A stretch of 64,000 nt of DNA from Kibdelosporangium banguiense (GTDB lineage: Bacteria; Actinomycetota; Actinomycetes; Mycobacteriales; Pseudonocardiaceae). The notes under the pieces are model-generated. The model did not search any database, had not been told where the DNA came from, and worked only from the letters and a program-made list of their open reading frames with translations. The stretch covers positions 3,547,203-3,611,202 of the forward strand of contig NZ_JAGINW010000001.1 of assembly GCF_017876405.1 (NCBI RefSeq), given 5' to 3'. The translations under genes and the position numbers were made by a program. Positions 1-9,174 of the stretch are shown piece after piece. Numbering within the stretch: position 1 is the stretch's first letter; each line of letters starts with the position of its first letter.

Positions 1-1173
1 ACGCCATCCGACTCCCTCCGTGACGCCAACCGGCGCAAGATCATCCGCGCGGTGATGGTCGAATCGGCCACCCAGGTCAACATCGCCAAGCTGACAGCCC
101 TGTCCCCTGCCACAGTCTCCGGACTGGTCAACGAACTCGTGGCGGAGAAAATCCTGCGGGTGGACTCCGCCGGCGACGGCGAGCGTGGCAAGAAGCTCCG
201 CGTCGGCAACGTCCGGGGAGTCGCGGTCGGTATCGAGGTCAACCACAACGGTCTTGCCGTCGCGGCACGACGGGTCGACACCTCCGCCATCGAATTCGAG
301 ACCGCTGACTTCGGCGCGGACCAAGGCGGCAACGTCTGGGTCCGCGAGGCCAGCCAGCTGATCAGGGAGCTGGCAGGGCAGACCGGACTGGACGCCGACC
401 ACATCGTGTCCTTCGGTCTCGGCATCCCCGCCGCGATCGACCCACGGACCGGGCTGGTGAGCCAGGTGGCGGCGTCACTCGACTGGGACCTCGCCGGAGA
501 CCCGAAACAACGGTTCAGCGACCAGTTCCCGAGTGTGCCGATCATCGTGGACAACGAGGCCAACCTGGCTGCGTACGGCGAGTACATCTACGGCGCCGGC
601 CGCGGCAAGGAGACGATGTTCCTGGTCAAGGCATCCACCGGCATCGGCGCCGGCCTGATCGTCGGTGGCCTGATCTTCCGGGGACGGCACGGCCTCGCCG
701 GGGAAATCGGTCACCTGACCATGGATCCGCTGGGAATCGTCTGCCGGTGCGGAAACCGCGGCTGCCTTGAGACGCTCGTGGGCGGTGCCCGGCTCATCGA
801 GCAGGTCCGGCAGGCGTACGCCGGCTACCGGATGGACCTGCCCACCAGCCTCGAGGCCATGATCGAGCGCGCGAAGGCCGGCGACCATGTCTGCCGCCGG
901 GTCCTGCAGGACGCGAGCCGCAACATCGGAGTCGCCCTCGCCAAGGTCGCCAACGTGGTCAACCCGGACGTCATGGTGCTCGGCGGCGATCTCGGCCGCG
1001 CCTCGGATCTCCTGATCGACACTGCCATGCACGAGATGAAGCTGTTCTCGCTACGCGGTATGTACGACCACCCGGTGCCCACCAAGCTGGTCGGTTCCGA
1101 GCTCGGTCAGTTCGCGGGTGCCCGCGGTGCGCTCGCGTTCGCGCTCAAGGCCGACTCGACAGTTGCGCCTTGA
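1..1173 (+). CDS. ROK-family transcriptional regulator/sugar kinase, 5' end outside window
   Basis: The frame is open to the left edge (it begins RDANRRKIIRAVMVESATQ), so the true start lies before the window. A winged helix-turn-helix (LSPATVSGLVNELV) comes first, then a ROK sugar-kinase fold with GLGIPAAID, DNEANLAAYGEYIYGAG and the zinc-binding CRCGNRGCLE motif near bases 750-780. ROK proteins with this layout usually sense a sugar or phosphosugar and repress uptake or catabolic genes; those that have lost kinase activity act only as regulators. No sugar genes lie downstream in the window, so the target is unknown. A palindrome lies just after the stop. Confidence 0.9.
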   Translation, partial: TPSDSLRDANRRKIIRAVMVESATQVNIAKLTALSPATVSGLVNELVAEKILRVDSAGDGERGKKLRVGNVRGVAVGIEVNHNGLAVAARRVDTSAIEFETADFGADQGGNVWVREASQLIRELAGQTGLDADHIVSFGLGIPAAIDPRTGLVSQVAASLDWDLAGDPKQRFSDQFPSVPIIVDNEANLAAYGEYIYGAGRGKETMFLVKASTGIGAGLIVGGLIFRGRHGLAGEIGHLTMDPLGIVCRCGNRGCLETLVGGARLIEQVRQAYAGYRMDLPTSLEAMIERAKAGDHVCRRVLQDASRNIGVALAKVANVVNPDVMVLGGDLGRASDLLIDTAMHEMKLFSLRGMYDHPVPTKLVGSELGQFAGARGALAFALKADSTVAP

Positions 1174-1202
1174 CGCAAGCGTTAGTACGAACGAGAAGAG
1201 GC

Positions 1203-1230
1203 TTGACTTCGATTCGAAGAGTCGTACGCT
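1203..1230 (+). promoter_or_regulatory. Candidate sigma-70-type promoter with embedded palindrome
   Basis: TTGACT (1203-1208) and TACGCT (1225-1230) are separated by 16 bases. A perfect 13-bp palindrome, CTTCGA-T-TCGAAG (1207-1219), starts at the end of the -35 box and fills the first part of the spacer, where a repressor would block polymerase. It lies 30 bases after the ROK gene and about 220 bases before the next gene. That it binds the ROK protein is inference. Confidence 0.4.
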
Positions 1231-1361
1231 TTGATATATCCAACGTGGGATTCCCAGGGTTGGGAGGAGCGTGCGATGAGGCTTCGAGTAGCGAGACGCC
1301 GCCCGCTGGGCAGGTGTCCGACGATCCGACCGCCTATCCGGCCCGTCGGTACTCACATCGC

Positions 1362-1399
1362 AAAGAAAAAGGGCGGCCCTGCTGGCACAGGAACCGCCC
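1362..1399 (-). terminator. Intrinsic terminator pointing to the minus strand
   Basis: Read on the minus strand, GGGCGG, TT, CCTG, a 6-base loop, CAGG, G and CCGCCC form a two-part stem, followed at once by TTTTTCTTTG. This is a textbook rho-independent terminator. On the plus strand the hairpin has the A-tract in front and no T-tract behind. No minus-strand gene is visible within several kilobases to its right, so it would end an antisense or non-coding transcript. Confidence 0.55.
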
Positions 1400-1450
1400 A
1401 TGGTCCGCATCGCCGGTCCCACCGCAAAGTCAGGAAAGGCTTGCTGAGCC

Positions 1451-2824
1451 ATGTACATGATACCGCGCCGCCCTCAGACGGCCGAACCCTTACATAAGGC
1501 GGAGCCCGGCCGTCTCGGCAGGAGCGGGATCCGGAAGCTGCGGACGTCGGCCGCGCGGTGGACGTCGACTCGCGGCACTGCGGCGATTCACATCATGCGG
1601 CGAGCTCTGCCCCCGTCGTTAGTTGATGTTCATCCCGAAGTGCGACCGTGGCGGACGGTCAACGTCGAACGGGTCGTCTTGGTCGCCGCGCATACTGTCG
1701 CCAGCCTGATGCGTCTTGAGGACATCATCCCGCTGATCGAGGTCGACCCCCGGGTGCAGCTGGTATTCACCCAGGTGCCCGACGAACTGGGCAACGGTGT
1801 CGAACGACGGCTGCGCAACCTCGATGTGCGGGTGGTCCCCTGGGAGGAGGCCACTCAGAGCTCATTCGACCTGGCGATCTCGGCGAGCCTGCACCAGATG
1901 GAACGGATCCAGGCTCGCTACCGGTTCGCCGCGCCGCACGGCGCCGGATACAACAAACTGTGGCCGCTGCTGGATTGGGACGGGGCTCGAGAGGACAGGC
2001 CGGTGTACGGCCTTGACCGCCGTTCGTTGATGCACAACGGCCAGCCGGTGTTCGACGCGATCGTGCTCCCGCACCACGATCACCTGACAACTCTGGAAAA
2101 GCAGTGCCCCGAGTCGGTGCCTGCCGCGGTCATGGCAGGCGATCCCTGCCTGGACCGGCTGGTGGCATCGCTGCCCGACCGTGAGGCCTACCGGTCGAGG
2201 ATGGGGGTCCGAAAAGGACAGGTTCTGGTCGCGGTCGCCTCCACATGGGGGCCACAATCTCTGATGGCGACCCGCCGGGACCTGCTGCTTCGCCTGCCCG
2301 CCGAACTGCCCGGCAACCACAAGGTGATCGCGACGGTGCACCCCGCTGTGTGGGCCGAGCACGGCGCCCGCCAGGTGCGGGTCTGGCTGCGTGACGTCCG
2401 GGAGACGGGAGTCGACCTGATCGACGTCGGCGAAGACTGGCGTGCGCTGGTCACCGCCGCCGATGTCCTGGTGGCCGACCACAGTTCGGTCTCGGTCTAC
2501 GCGGCTGCGGTCGGTCTTCCCGTGCTGCTGAGCCATTTCGCCAAGGACGAGGTCGACCCGAACTCGATCATGGCCGAACTCGCCCGGCTGAGCCCGAGAC
2601 TGGATCTGGACAGGTCGCTCTTCGAACAGGTGCTGGCCGCCCGGATGAGCCCGCCGGTCCAGTGGAGCGCGGCGTTCGAACGGGTGTCCGCCGCACCGGG
2701 CGGATCCGCGTCCCTGCTAAGGGAAACGCTCTACCGCCTGCTCGGGCTCGACCAGCCGGACCTGGCCGCACGATGGACCCGTGTTCCGGTTCCCAAGATG
2801 GTCAACGACATCGACTGGCCGTGA
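1451..2824 (+). CDS. GT-B-fold protein related to CDP-glycerol glycerophosphotransferases (TagB/TagF-like)
   Basis: 457 residues if the ATG at 1451 is used; AGGAAAGG lies 11 bases before it. A second ATG at 1595 would remove a low-complexity basic leader and is a reasonable alternative. The C-terminal half carries the pattern of the CDP-glycerol transferase fold: VIATVHPAVWAEHG, then VDLIDVGEDWRALVTAADV, VADHSSVSVYAAAVGLPVLL. The N-terminal half (VNVERVVLVAAHTVASLMRL) looks like the first Rossmann domain. Family members transfer polyol phosphates or sugars to cell-wall polymers; relatives of unknown role occur singly in actinomycetes. No signal peptide or membrane segment is visible. The substrate cannot be told from sequence, and the gene stands alone before a two-component pair. 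Confidence 0.6.
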   Translation: MYMIPRRPQTAEPLHKAEPGRLGRSGIRKLRTSAARWTSTRGTAAIHIMRRALPPSLVDVHPEVRPWRTVNVERVVLVAAHTVASLMRLEDIIPLIEVDPRVQLVFTQVPDELGNGVERRLRNLDVRVVPWEEATQSSFDLAISASLHQMERIQARYRFAAPHGAGYNKLWPLLDWDGAREDRPVYGLDRRSLMHNGQPVFDAIVLPHHDHLTTLEKQCPESVPAAVMAGDPCLDRLVASLPDREAYRSRMGVRKGQVLVAVASTWGPQSLMATRRDLLLRLPAELPGNHKVIATVHPAVWAEHGARQVRVWLRDVRETGVDLIDVGEDWRALVTAADVLVADHSSVSVYAAAVGLPVLLSHFAKDEVDPNSIMAELARLSPRLDLDRSLFEQVLAARMSPPVQWSAAFERVSAAPGGSASLLRETLYRLLGLDQPDLAARWTRVPVPKMVNDIDWP

Positions 2825-2939
2825 CGCCGGTGGATCGCGGCCAGTCCGTGCACTGTGGAGGCTGAGCCGCGATCAGCCGGGTCATCCCTTCGTACGACCG
2901 TTTTCCGGCCGGAACTGTGTTCTCATTGTGGTTGTGCTG

Positions 2940-4115
2940 ATGGGCCAGGTGATCGTCCGCTACCGGGACCGTCCCTGGTGGGACGTTTTCGTCGCGCTGA
3001 CCACCTTCGCCGTGGCGCTGGTGCTGTACGGCACAGGCTTCTACGCGGTGTCCACCAGTGGGCAGATGCCGATATGGATGCTCATCCTGCAATCCGCGGT
3101 GCTGTGCGTAGCGCAGATGTTCCGTAAGAAGGCGCCGCTGATCGTGCTGGGTGTCGCCACGGCGATCCTGCTCGCGGACTTCGCCTACGGCCTGACCATT
3201 CCGGTCATCATCGTGTTCGTCGACCTGCTGTTCTCCGCGACGATGAACAGTCCCCGGACGGCCAGCCGGTTCATTCTCGGCAGCGTGATCGTGATCGTGC
3301 TGGGTGTGGGCGTGGTGACGGCGGCCTTGTCGCTGGAGTGGCGTAACGCGTTCTTCAACATGATCAACGCCTTCACCCTGCTGGTAGTCCCGGTGTGGTG
3401 GGCGATCAACGTGCGGCAGGTCACCGAGATCGCCGACGCCGAACGAGCCAACTCCCGGCAGCTGAGGAAGATCGCAGAGCTGGACCGGCGCACAGCCGTG
3501 GCCGCCGAGCGCGCCCAGATGGCCCGTGACCTGCACGATGTCGTCGCCGGGCACCTCTCGGCGATCGCGATCCAGTCCGAGGCGCTGCTGACGATGGCCG
3601 ACCGCGACCCACAGCTGGTGAAAACCGTGCTGAAGTCCGTGCGGGAGAACAGCATCCAGTCGCTCGCCGAGATGCGCGCGATGATCGAGGTCCTGCGCGC
3701 CGACGGCGGCCCGGAGGACCCGCGGACCGCGCCCGCGCGGCTGGCCGAGCTGGACCGGTTGGTCGACTCGGCCCGCGCCGGCGGGCTCGACCTCGACGTG
3801 CGACGATCCGAGGACACGGCTGAGCTTCCGGTGGCCGTCGACATGGCGGCATACCGGATCGTGCAGGAGGCGTTGACCAACGCCCTGAAACACGCGTCCG
3901 GCGGCGTGGCGAAAGTAGAAGTCCGGGTGGACAACGAAAAGCTGGTCGTGGAAGTGACCAACGAACTGACCGGCGCACCGGGAACCGGGACAGGCACCGG
4001 ACTCGTGAGCATGCGAGAGCGTGCCCACGCCGTCGGCGGCGAGTTCTTCGCCGGCCCATGGCACGGCGGCTGGCGAGTCCGCGCGAACCTGCCGATAGGA
4101 GGAATTGCAAGTTGA
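2940..4115 (+). CDS. Sensor histidine kinase, HisKA_3/NarX-DesK type
   Basis: 391 residues from the ATG at 2940; upstream in-frame GTG codons (for example 2919) are possible but no clear ribosome site decides. The first ~150 residues hold about five or six hydrophobic segments with short loops and no large extracellular sensor, so the signal is probably sensed in or at the membrane. The HisKA_3 dimerisation helix carries the acceptor histidine at residue 199 (MARDLHDVVAGHLS), followed by an HATPase domain with the N-box EALTNALKHA and a glycine-rich GTGTGTGLVSMRERA. It ends inside the start of the response regulator, so the two are translationally coupled. Confidence 0.93.
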   Translation: MGQVIVRYRDRPWWDVFVALTTFAVALVLYGTGFYAVSTSGQMPIWMLILQSAVLCVAQMFRKKAPLIVLGVATAILLADFAYGLTIPVIIVFVDLLFSATMNSPRTASRFILGSVIVIVLGVGVVTAALSLEWRNAFFNMINAFTLLVVPVWWAINVRQVTEIADAERANSRQLRKIAELDRRTAVAAERAQMARDLHDVVAGHLSAIAIQSEALLTMADRDPQLVKTVLKSVRENSIQSLAEMRAMIEVLRADGGPEDPRTAPARLAELDRLVDSARAGGLDLDVRRSEDTAELPVAVDMAAYRIVQEALTNALKHASGGVAKVEVRVDNEKLVVEVTNELTGAPGTGTGTGLVSMRERAHAVGGEFFAGPWHGGWRVRANLPIGGIAS

Positions 4116-4768
4116 TACGGGTGCTGGTCGCGGACGATCACGCGGCAATCCGAGCCGGCCTGGTCCTGATTCTCAGCGGTGCCGACGGAATAGAGGTCGT
4201 CGGCGAGGCGGGCGACGGCGCGACAGCCGTGCGCATGGCCCGCACTCTCAGGCCTGATGTGGCGTTGATGGACGTCCGCATGCCCGGAATGGACGGCATC
4301 GAGGCAACAAAGGAACTTGTGCGCGACAGCGTGTGCGACGTGTTGGTGCTCACCACATTCGACCTGGATGAATACGTGCAAGGCGCGCTTCGAGCCGGCG
4401 CGGCGGGTTTCCTGCTCAAATCGGTGGAAGCGCACCGGTTGATCGAGTCGATTCGCCTGGTCGCGGCAGGGGACGGGGTGCTCGAACCCAAGATCACCCG
4501 TCGCCTGCTGTCAGCCTTCGCCGCGGCCGTGCCCAAGCCCACCCGCGAGCCCGACGGCCTCGACCAACTGACCGAACGCGAACGCGAAGTCCTCGTCTGC
4601 CTAGGCGAAGGTCTCTCCAATCAGCAGATCGGCCGCCGGCTGTACATCGGCGAGACAACAGTCAAAACACACGTCTCCCGAGTGCTCACCAAACTCGACC
4701 TTCGTTCTCGTGTGCAGGCCGCGATCCTCGCCCAGGACGCCGGACTGGTACCGGACCAGAATGGCTGA
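4112..4768 (+). CDS. NarL/LuxR-family response regulator
   Basis: 218 residues. The start is TTG at 4112: AGGAGG lies 9 bases before it, the TTG overlaps the kinase stop (TTGA), and the product then begins directly with MIRVLVADDHAAIRAG, the normal receiver start. The phospho-acceptor is Asp54 in ALMDVRMPGMDG, with the conserved lysine in FLLKSVEAHR. The C-terminal GerE helix-turn-helix is clear (LTEREREVLVCLGEGLSNQQIGRRL, then TTVKTHVSRVLTKL in the recognition region). It is the cognate partner of the preceding kinase; target genes are unknown, with self-regulation or the neighbouring NACHT gene as candidates only. Confidence 0.93.
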   Translation: MIRVLVADDHAAIRAGLVLILSGADGIEVVGEAGDGATAVRMARTLRPDVALMDVRMPGMDGIEATKELVRDSVCDVLVLTTFDLDEYVQGALRAGAAGFLLKSVEAHRLIESIRLVAAGDGVLEPKITRRLLSAFAAAVPKPTREPDGLDQLTEREREVLVCLGEGLSNQQIGRRLYIGETTVKTHVSRVLTKLDLRSRVQAAILAQDAGLVPDQNG

Positions 4769-4802
4769 GTTGCGCTGATCCGGTGATGCTGCAGCACAAT
4801 TC

Positions 4803-4831
4803 TTGACAGTGGCGGTGGAGCACGATCGCAT
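4803..4831 (+). promoter_or_regulatory. Candidate promoter giving a leaderless NACHT mRNA
   Basis: A perfect TTGACA (4803-4808), a 17-base spacer and TCGCAT (4826-4831) stand only 6 bases before the ATG at 4838. Transcription would then begin at or next to the start codon. No Shine-Dalgarno sequence is seen in the short interval, which fits leaderless translation, a common mode in actinobacteria. Confidence 0.5.
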
Positions 4832-4837
4832 ACCCGA

Positions 4838-7800
4838 ATGCGGACCTTCAGCTACCGTGAAGCGGCGATCCTCATCGGTGGCAGGCAGAGCAAGCTGGTA
4901 ACCGCGCTGGACAAGGCGACCGGCGGCATCATGTTCGGTGCGGCGACGGTGGTTTCCGACGTACTGTCCTGGTTCGACGCCAAGGCCGACTTTGTCAGGC
5001 TCTCGCACGACCTGGTGAACGCGGTGATCGAAGCCAAGCGCGGGATTCGCCGCTTCGACCGCACCCAGCGCATCGAGGCCGCGCACACAGTCATTGTGAT
5101 GACGGCGTTCTTCGAGGCCTTCGAGGATTTCGACCTGCCTTTCAGCAGGGCGGACTTCGCGTTGACGCCGGAGGATCAGCACTACCTGCAAAAGGTGAGT
5201 TCTTTCAATTCCGCGCACCTCCCAGTCGGCGAGTGGCTACATGATCAGAACCTGCTGCCCACCCCTGAACGGCCATATGAGATCAACCGCTTATCTATAG
5301 AAACTCGGTACGCGATGATGGCGCGTGGCCTGTTCAATTTTGTCCTGCGGTTGGCTGTTTGGGAGCAGAGCAATGAGGTCGGCCGGGAGAAGTTCCGCGC
5401 TCAAGTGGAGGCACTGCCGGAAAAGGCGCTTCGCAGGTACGAGAATCTGTTCCGGACTCTGGTGGCGGAATTCCCGGAGGTGGCGTGCTGGGTCAACATG
5501 ACCGATCACGCCGCGACCCGTCACGAGGTCCGCGCGCTGGGCGCGGGTCTGGCCGGACTCGAGAAGATCCTGGACGAGATTCGGACAGGTAAGGAGCCTG
5601 ACGACCGCCGCGTGGCGTTGGCCCGTGCCTATCGGGCGCAGCTCTTGGAACCCGTCCTGCCACGCGGCGAGGTGTCGAGTCAGTTCGGGATTCCGACAGT
5701 CGAGCGTGCGTACGTCAATCCGCGATTCCGGGTGAGTGCGGTCCATGCAGACAGCAAACCAAGTCAGGAATCCTGGTGGAGGGATTCGCTTCAACGCGAT
5801 GACATACAGCAGTATCTTGTCGCTTATCTGACCTCGACACAGGCTGCGAGCGCTCCATTGGTGGTGCTCGGCCAACCGGGCGCCGGGAAATCGATGCTCA
5901 CCAAAGTGCTCGCTGCCAGGCTGCCTGCCTCTGACTTCTTGCCCATTCGGGTCGAACTCCGGGATGTACCCGCCGAGGCCGACATTCAGGACCAGATTGA
6001 ACACGCCATCAGGCAGGCCACTGGCGACCGTGTCGAATGGACCGATTTGGCTGGGTCGACGGGCGATGCGATTCCGGTGATCCTGCTCGACGGCTTCGAC
6101 GAGCTCCTGCAGGCGACCGGCGCTCAACACATCGACTACCTAACCAGAGTCGCCCAGTTCCAGAAGCGGGAGGCCGATCAGGAGCGCCCGCTGGCTGTCA
6201 TCGTGACCACTCGGATAGCGGTGGCCGGGCTCGCGCGTTTTCCCGGGGAATCGATCGCGCTGCGGCTCGAGCCGTTCGACCGGAACCAGGTCGAACAGTG
6301 GGTGGGTATCTGGAACTCGGAGAACCGTGGCTATTTCGCCCGTAGCGGTGTTGCCTCGCTGGCACCCGAAGCCGTGCTGGCCTATCCAGAGCTGGCGACG
6401 CAGCCGCTTCTCCTGCTCATGCTCGCGCTCTATGACGGCGACAAGAATGCCTTACAAGGCTCAGCCGGCACGATCAGCCAAAGTGATCTGTACGAAGGAT
6501 TACTGGTCCAGTTCGCGCGCCGCGAGGTCACCAAGGCGAAGGGCCAGTCGGACGATGAGATCGACCGAGCGGTTGAGAGCGAACTGCGCCGACTGTCCTA
6601 TGTGGCGTTTGCGATGTTCAACCGAGGCGCGCAATGGGTCACCCAGGAAGACCTGAATCGCGACCTGGTCGCGCTGCTTGGCGAGACCGCGGGGTCGGCC
6701 TCGGGCCTCCGCAGGCAGTTGAGCGATGCCGAGATCGCGATCGGCCGGTTCTTCTTCATTCACCGCGCCCGTGCGCAGCAGGCGGAAAAGAGCATTGAGA
6801 CCTTTGAGTTCCTGCATGCCACCTTCGCGGAGTACCTGGTCGCGAGAATGGCATGGAAGCTTGTTCAGGCACTAGTGGCGAGGGAAGCAGCCGTCGAGGA
6901 GTTCTTTGATCGGCCGCCGTTGGACGACAGCATGCTCCATGCACTGCTGTCGTTCGCGCCGCTCAGTACGCGAGCAGCAGCTGTCCGATTTCTCGCTGAG
7001 ATTCCCGAGCAGTTGACTGTTGCGGATCGACAGGCGATGGGGGAAATTCTCATCCGCCTGTTTCGGATAGTGGATCGCCGCCGCTCTGCACATGGCCGAG
7101 ATAGTTATGAACCGCGATCGGCTTCGATGTCGAGACGGCATGCCAACTACAGTGCGAACTTGGTGATTCTTGTGACGGCTCTGCTGGGCGAGATCAGGGC
7201 AAGTCAGCTGTATGGCAGGAAAGAACGCGCGATGGACCTCTGGCAGGCTGATGCGCTGCTGTGGCGTTCGCAGATCGACTACTACAGCATGGTTAACGCT
7301 CTTTCGGTGGAGAAGATATGGGCTGGCCGGGTTAGAGATATTGTTCTCAGACTGTCAAGCTCTGGTATGGCGTCGCGGGTCGCACTGGATTGGTCCTATC
7401 AGGACGGCCTGGTTTTTGGTCGCCATGGCTTGCGATCGTTTTTTCATACTGATTCGCTACTGCTCAGGCGTCAGAATTTCTTTGCGAGTGCCGGTGATGA
7501 TGTGTTCGCGCATCTCGCCGAGCCGGTTGTCGAGTATCTCCCGGGTATGCTCACTGGATTCGGGGATTCCAACGAGGGCGTCCGATCCATTGCCAATATG
7601 GCGCTCACGCTCTTGTTGAATCCGGTTGTCGAGAATGGTGAGGACATTGATTGGGTTTATCTCTGGTGCGCCAAGGCTGCTGGTTCGGTCACCGAAAATA
7701 GTCCGGAACTGCGGACGAACTATGCGGATCTGGTAGTTTCCCGGATGTGTGTTGATCAGCGCATCTCGCCGCAATTGGTTGTCGATATCTTCGAACTGCT

Positions 7801-8125
7801 CGGTGTGGACACGGTCACCCCGTCAGTGGCTGTTCCCTGTGTTGTGCGGTTTCTGGGATGGAGTGATGACACTGATCGTGTGCTGCTGGACTTTTATACC
7901 CAGTTGAAGATCCGGATCACGGATCCGGTCGAGGAGATCGTGCTTCGGGTCGAGGTCAACCTCAGGATCACTGAGCTGGGAATCGATCCTGGCTGGGAGC
8001 TGTGGGATGAGTTCCTGTGGCGGGCGAATCTTCGCGAACTGGCTGATTCCGGGCGTCGGCCTGAGCTTGTGAAGCGTGGGGAGTGGCTGCTGAGCCACTA
8101 CTACGGGTCTGCCACTGAGGGGTGA
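4838..8125 (+). CDS. NACHT-domain NTPase (bacterial NLR-like protein)
   Basis: 1,095 residues. An alpha-helical N-terminal region (about residues 1-330; it begins with FSYREAAILIGGRQSKLVTAL) precedes a NACHT module with Walker A GQPGAGKS near residue 347 and Walker B ILLDGFDEL near 415. The helical part after NACHT ends with FEFLHATFAEYLVARM near 660, the typical sF-H-F-EyL pattern of STAND NTPases. The last ~430 residues show no recognisable repeat and may be the sensor. Several bacterial NACHT proteins protect against phage; others act in regulation. No separate effector domain (nuclease, TIR, protease) is visible, so any effector would have to be the N-terminal helical region. Codon use in the 3' third looks less GC-rich than in its neighbours. 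It is a single gene between a two-component pair and an ABC transporter. Confidence 0.85.
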   Translation: MRTFSYREAAILIGGRQSKLVTALDKATGGIMFGAATVVSDVLSWFDAKADFVRLSHDLVNAVIEAKRGIRRFDRTQRIEAAHTVIVMTAFFEAFEDFDLPFSRADFALTPEDQHYLQKVSSFNSAHLPVGEWLHDQNLLPTPERPYEINRLSIETRYAMMARGLFNFVLRLAVWEQSNEVGREKFRAQVEALPEKALRRYENLFRTLVAEFPEVACWVNMTDHAATRHEVRALGAGLAGLEKILDEIRTGKEPDDRRVALARAYRAQLLEPVLPRGEVSSQFGIPTVERAYVNPRFRVSAVHADSKPSQESWWRDSLQRDDIQQYLVAYLTSTQAASAPLVVLGQPGAGKSMLTKVLAARLPASDFLPIRVELRDVPAEADIQDQIEHAIRQATGDRVEWTDLAGSTGDAIPVILLDGFDELLQATGAQHIDYLTRVAQFQKREADQERPLAVIVTTRIAVAGLARFPGESIALRLEPFDRNQVEQWVGIWNSENRGYFARSGVASLAPEAVLAYPELATQPLLLLMLALYDGDKNALQGSAGTISQSDLYEGLLVQFARREVTKAKGQSDDEIDRAVESELRRLSYVAFAMFNRGAQWVTQEDLNRDLVALLGETAGSASGLRRQLSDAEIAIGRFFFIHRARAQQAEKSIETFEFLHATFAEYLVARMAWKLVQALVAREAAVEEFFDRPPLDDSMLHALLSFAPLSTRAAAVRFLAEIPEQLTVADRQAMGEILIRLFRIVDRRRSAHGRDSYEPRSASMSRRHANYSANLVILVTALLGEIRASQLYGRKERAMDLWQADALLWRSQIDYYSMVNALSVEKIWAGRVRDIVLRLSSSGMASRVALDWSYQDGLVFGRHGLRSFFHTDSLLLRRQNFFASAGDDVFAHLAEPVVEYLPGMLTGFGDSNEGVRSIANMALTLLLNPVVENGEDIDWVYLWCAKAAGSVTENSPELRTNYADLVVSRMCVDQRISPQLVVDIFELLGVDTVTPSVAVPCVVRFLGWSDDTDRVLLDFYTQLKIRITDPVEEIVLRVEVNLRITELGIDPGWELWDEFLWRANLRELADSGRRPELVKRGEWLLSHYYGSATEG

Positions 8126-8244
8126 TGTGGTGATCTTCGGCGCGCGTTACTTACTGTCCAGATGGTGAGATGGTGAAGGAGCTGGCATGGTCTGGACATA
8201 AGGTCCGTGCTCGTCACTCGATCGGCTGAACGACAGAAGGTGCT

Positions 8245-9174
8245 GTGTCCGACCCCTTACCGCTTGGCGGCGGAGTCACGCCGGGTGCCGCGAAGTCGGT
8301 CCCGGCTGCCCTCTGGCAGGCTGTGCGCCGCGACAAGTGGACGCTCACCTGCGCCATCATCATTGTTCTGATCGTCTTCATGGCGGTCGCGGCTGACCTG
8401 CTTACGGCCATTGAAGGGCAGGGGCTCAACCCGGACATCAAGAACCTCGGGCCGACCGGGCTTCCGGCTGAAGGACCCAGCGCGGAGCACTGGTTCGGAG
8501 TGGAGCCACTCACAGGTGTAGACCTGTTTGCCCTGGTGGCGTACGGCGCGAGGGTGTCGTTGCTAGTGGGTTTGGCAGCGACCGCCCTCTCGGTCGTTCT
8601 CGGTGTCCTCATCGGAGCAAGTGCCGGGTATCTGGGCGGGTGGTGGGACCGCGTGGTGACGTGGACTGCCGACGTCATCCTGGGGTTTCCGTACCTGATC
8701 TTCATGATCGCGCTGGGGGCCGTGGCTCCGGTGGAGTTTCCGCGGCAGCTTCTGATGATCGTCGTGCTGGGGCTGTTCGGCTGGCCTAGGGTCGCGCGGA
8801 TCGTGCGGGCCCAGGTGTTGAGTCTCACGAAGCGGAACTTCGTCAAGGCCGCGTCGGCCATGGGCGGCGGGCCGTGGCATGTGTTCACCAAGCAGTTGCT
8901 GCCCAATCTCTGGGCACCGATCATCATCGTGTCCAGCCTCACGATTCCGTCGATGATCGGCAACGAGGCCGCGTTGTCGTTCCTCGGGGTCGGGGTGTTG
9001 CCGCCGACGCCGAGCTGGGGCCGGACGATCTCCACGGCCATCGACTACTTCGAGACCGATCCGCTGTACCTGGTCTTTCCGGGTGTCACGTTGTTCCTGA
9101 TCACGCTGGCGTTCAATGTGGTCGGTGATGGCATCCGGGATGCCCTTGACCCGAAGGCGGAGGGCCGGGGCTGA
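8245..9174 (+). CDS. Peptide-type ABC transporter permease (DppC/OppC-like)
   Basis: 309 residues from GTG 8245, with GAAGG four bases upstream. After a cytosolic start, one membrane helix (LTCAIIIVLIVFMAVAADL) precedes the periplasmic loop typical of OppC_N, then about five more helices. The cytoplasmic EAA loop that docks on the ATPase is readable as AASAMGGGPWHVFTKQLLPN. First gene of a four-gene operon (permease, permease, binding protein, double ATPase) that encodes a complete importer for peptides, nickel-like complexes or similar solutes. It ends one base into the next start. Confidence 0.93.
   Translation: MSDPLPLGGGVTPGAAKSVPAALWQAVRRDKWTLTCAIIIVLIVFMAVAADLLTAIEGQGLNPDIKNLGPTGLPAEGPSAEHWFGVEPLTGVDLFALVAYGARVSLLVGLAATALSVVLGVLIGASAGYLGGWWDRVVTWTADVILGFPYLIFMIALGAVAPVEFPRQLLMIVVLGLFGWPRVARIVRAQVLSLTKRNFVKAASAMGGGPWHVFTKQLLPNLWAPIIIVSSLTIPSMIGNEAALSFLGVGVLPPTPSWGRTISTAIDYFETDPLYLVFPGVTLFLITLAFNVVGDGIRDALDPKAEGRG

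Noticed and set aside
2802..4435. Two long minus-strand frames opposite the two-component genes
   Set aside because: His/Arg-rich shadow translations with no motifs, while the plus-strand kinase and regulator are unmistakable.
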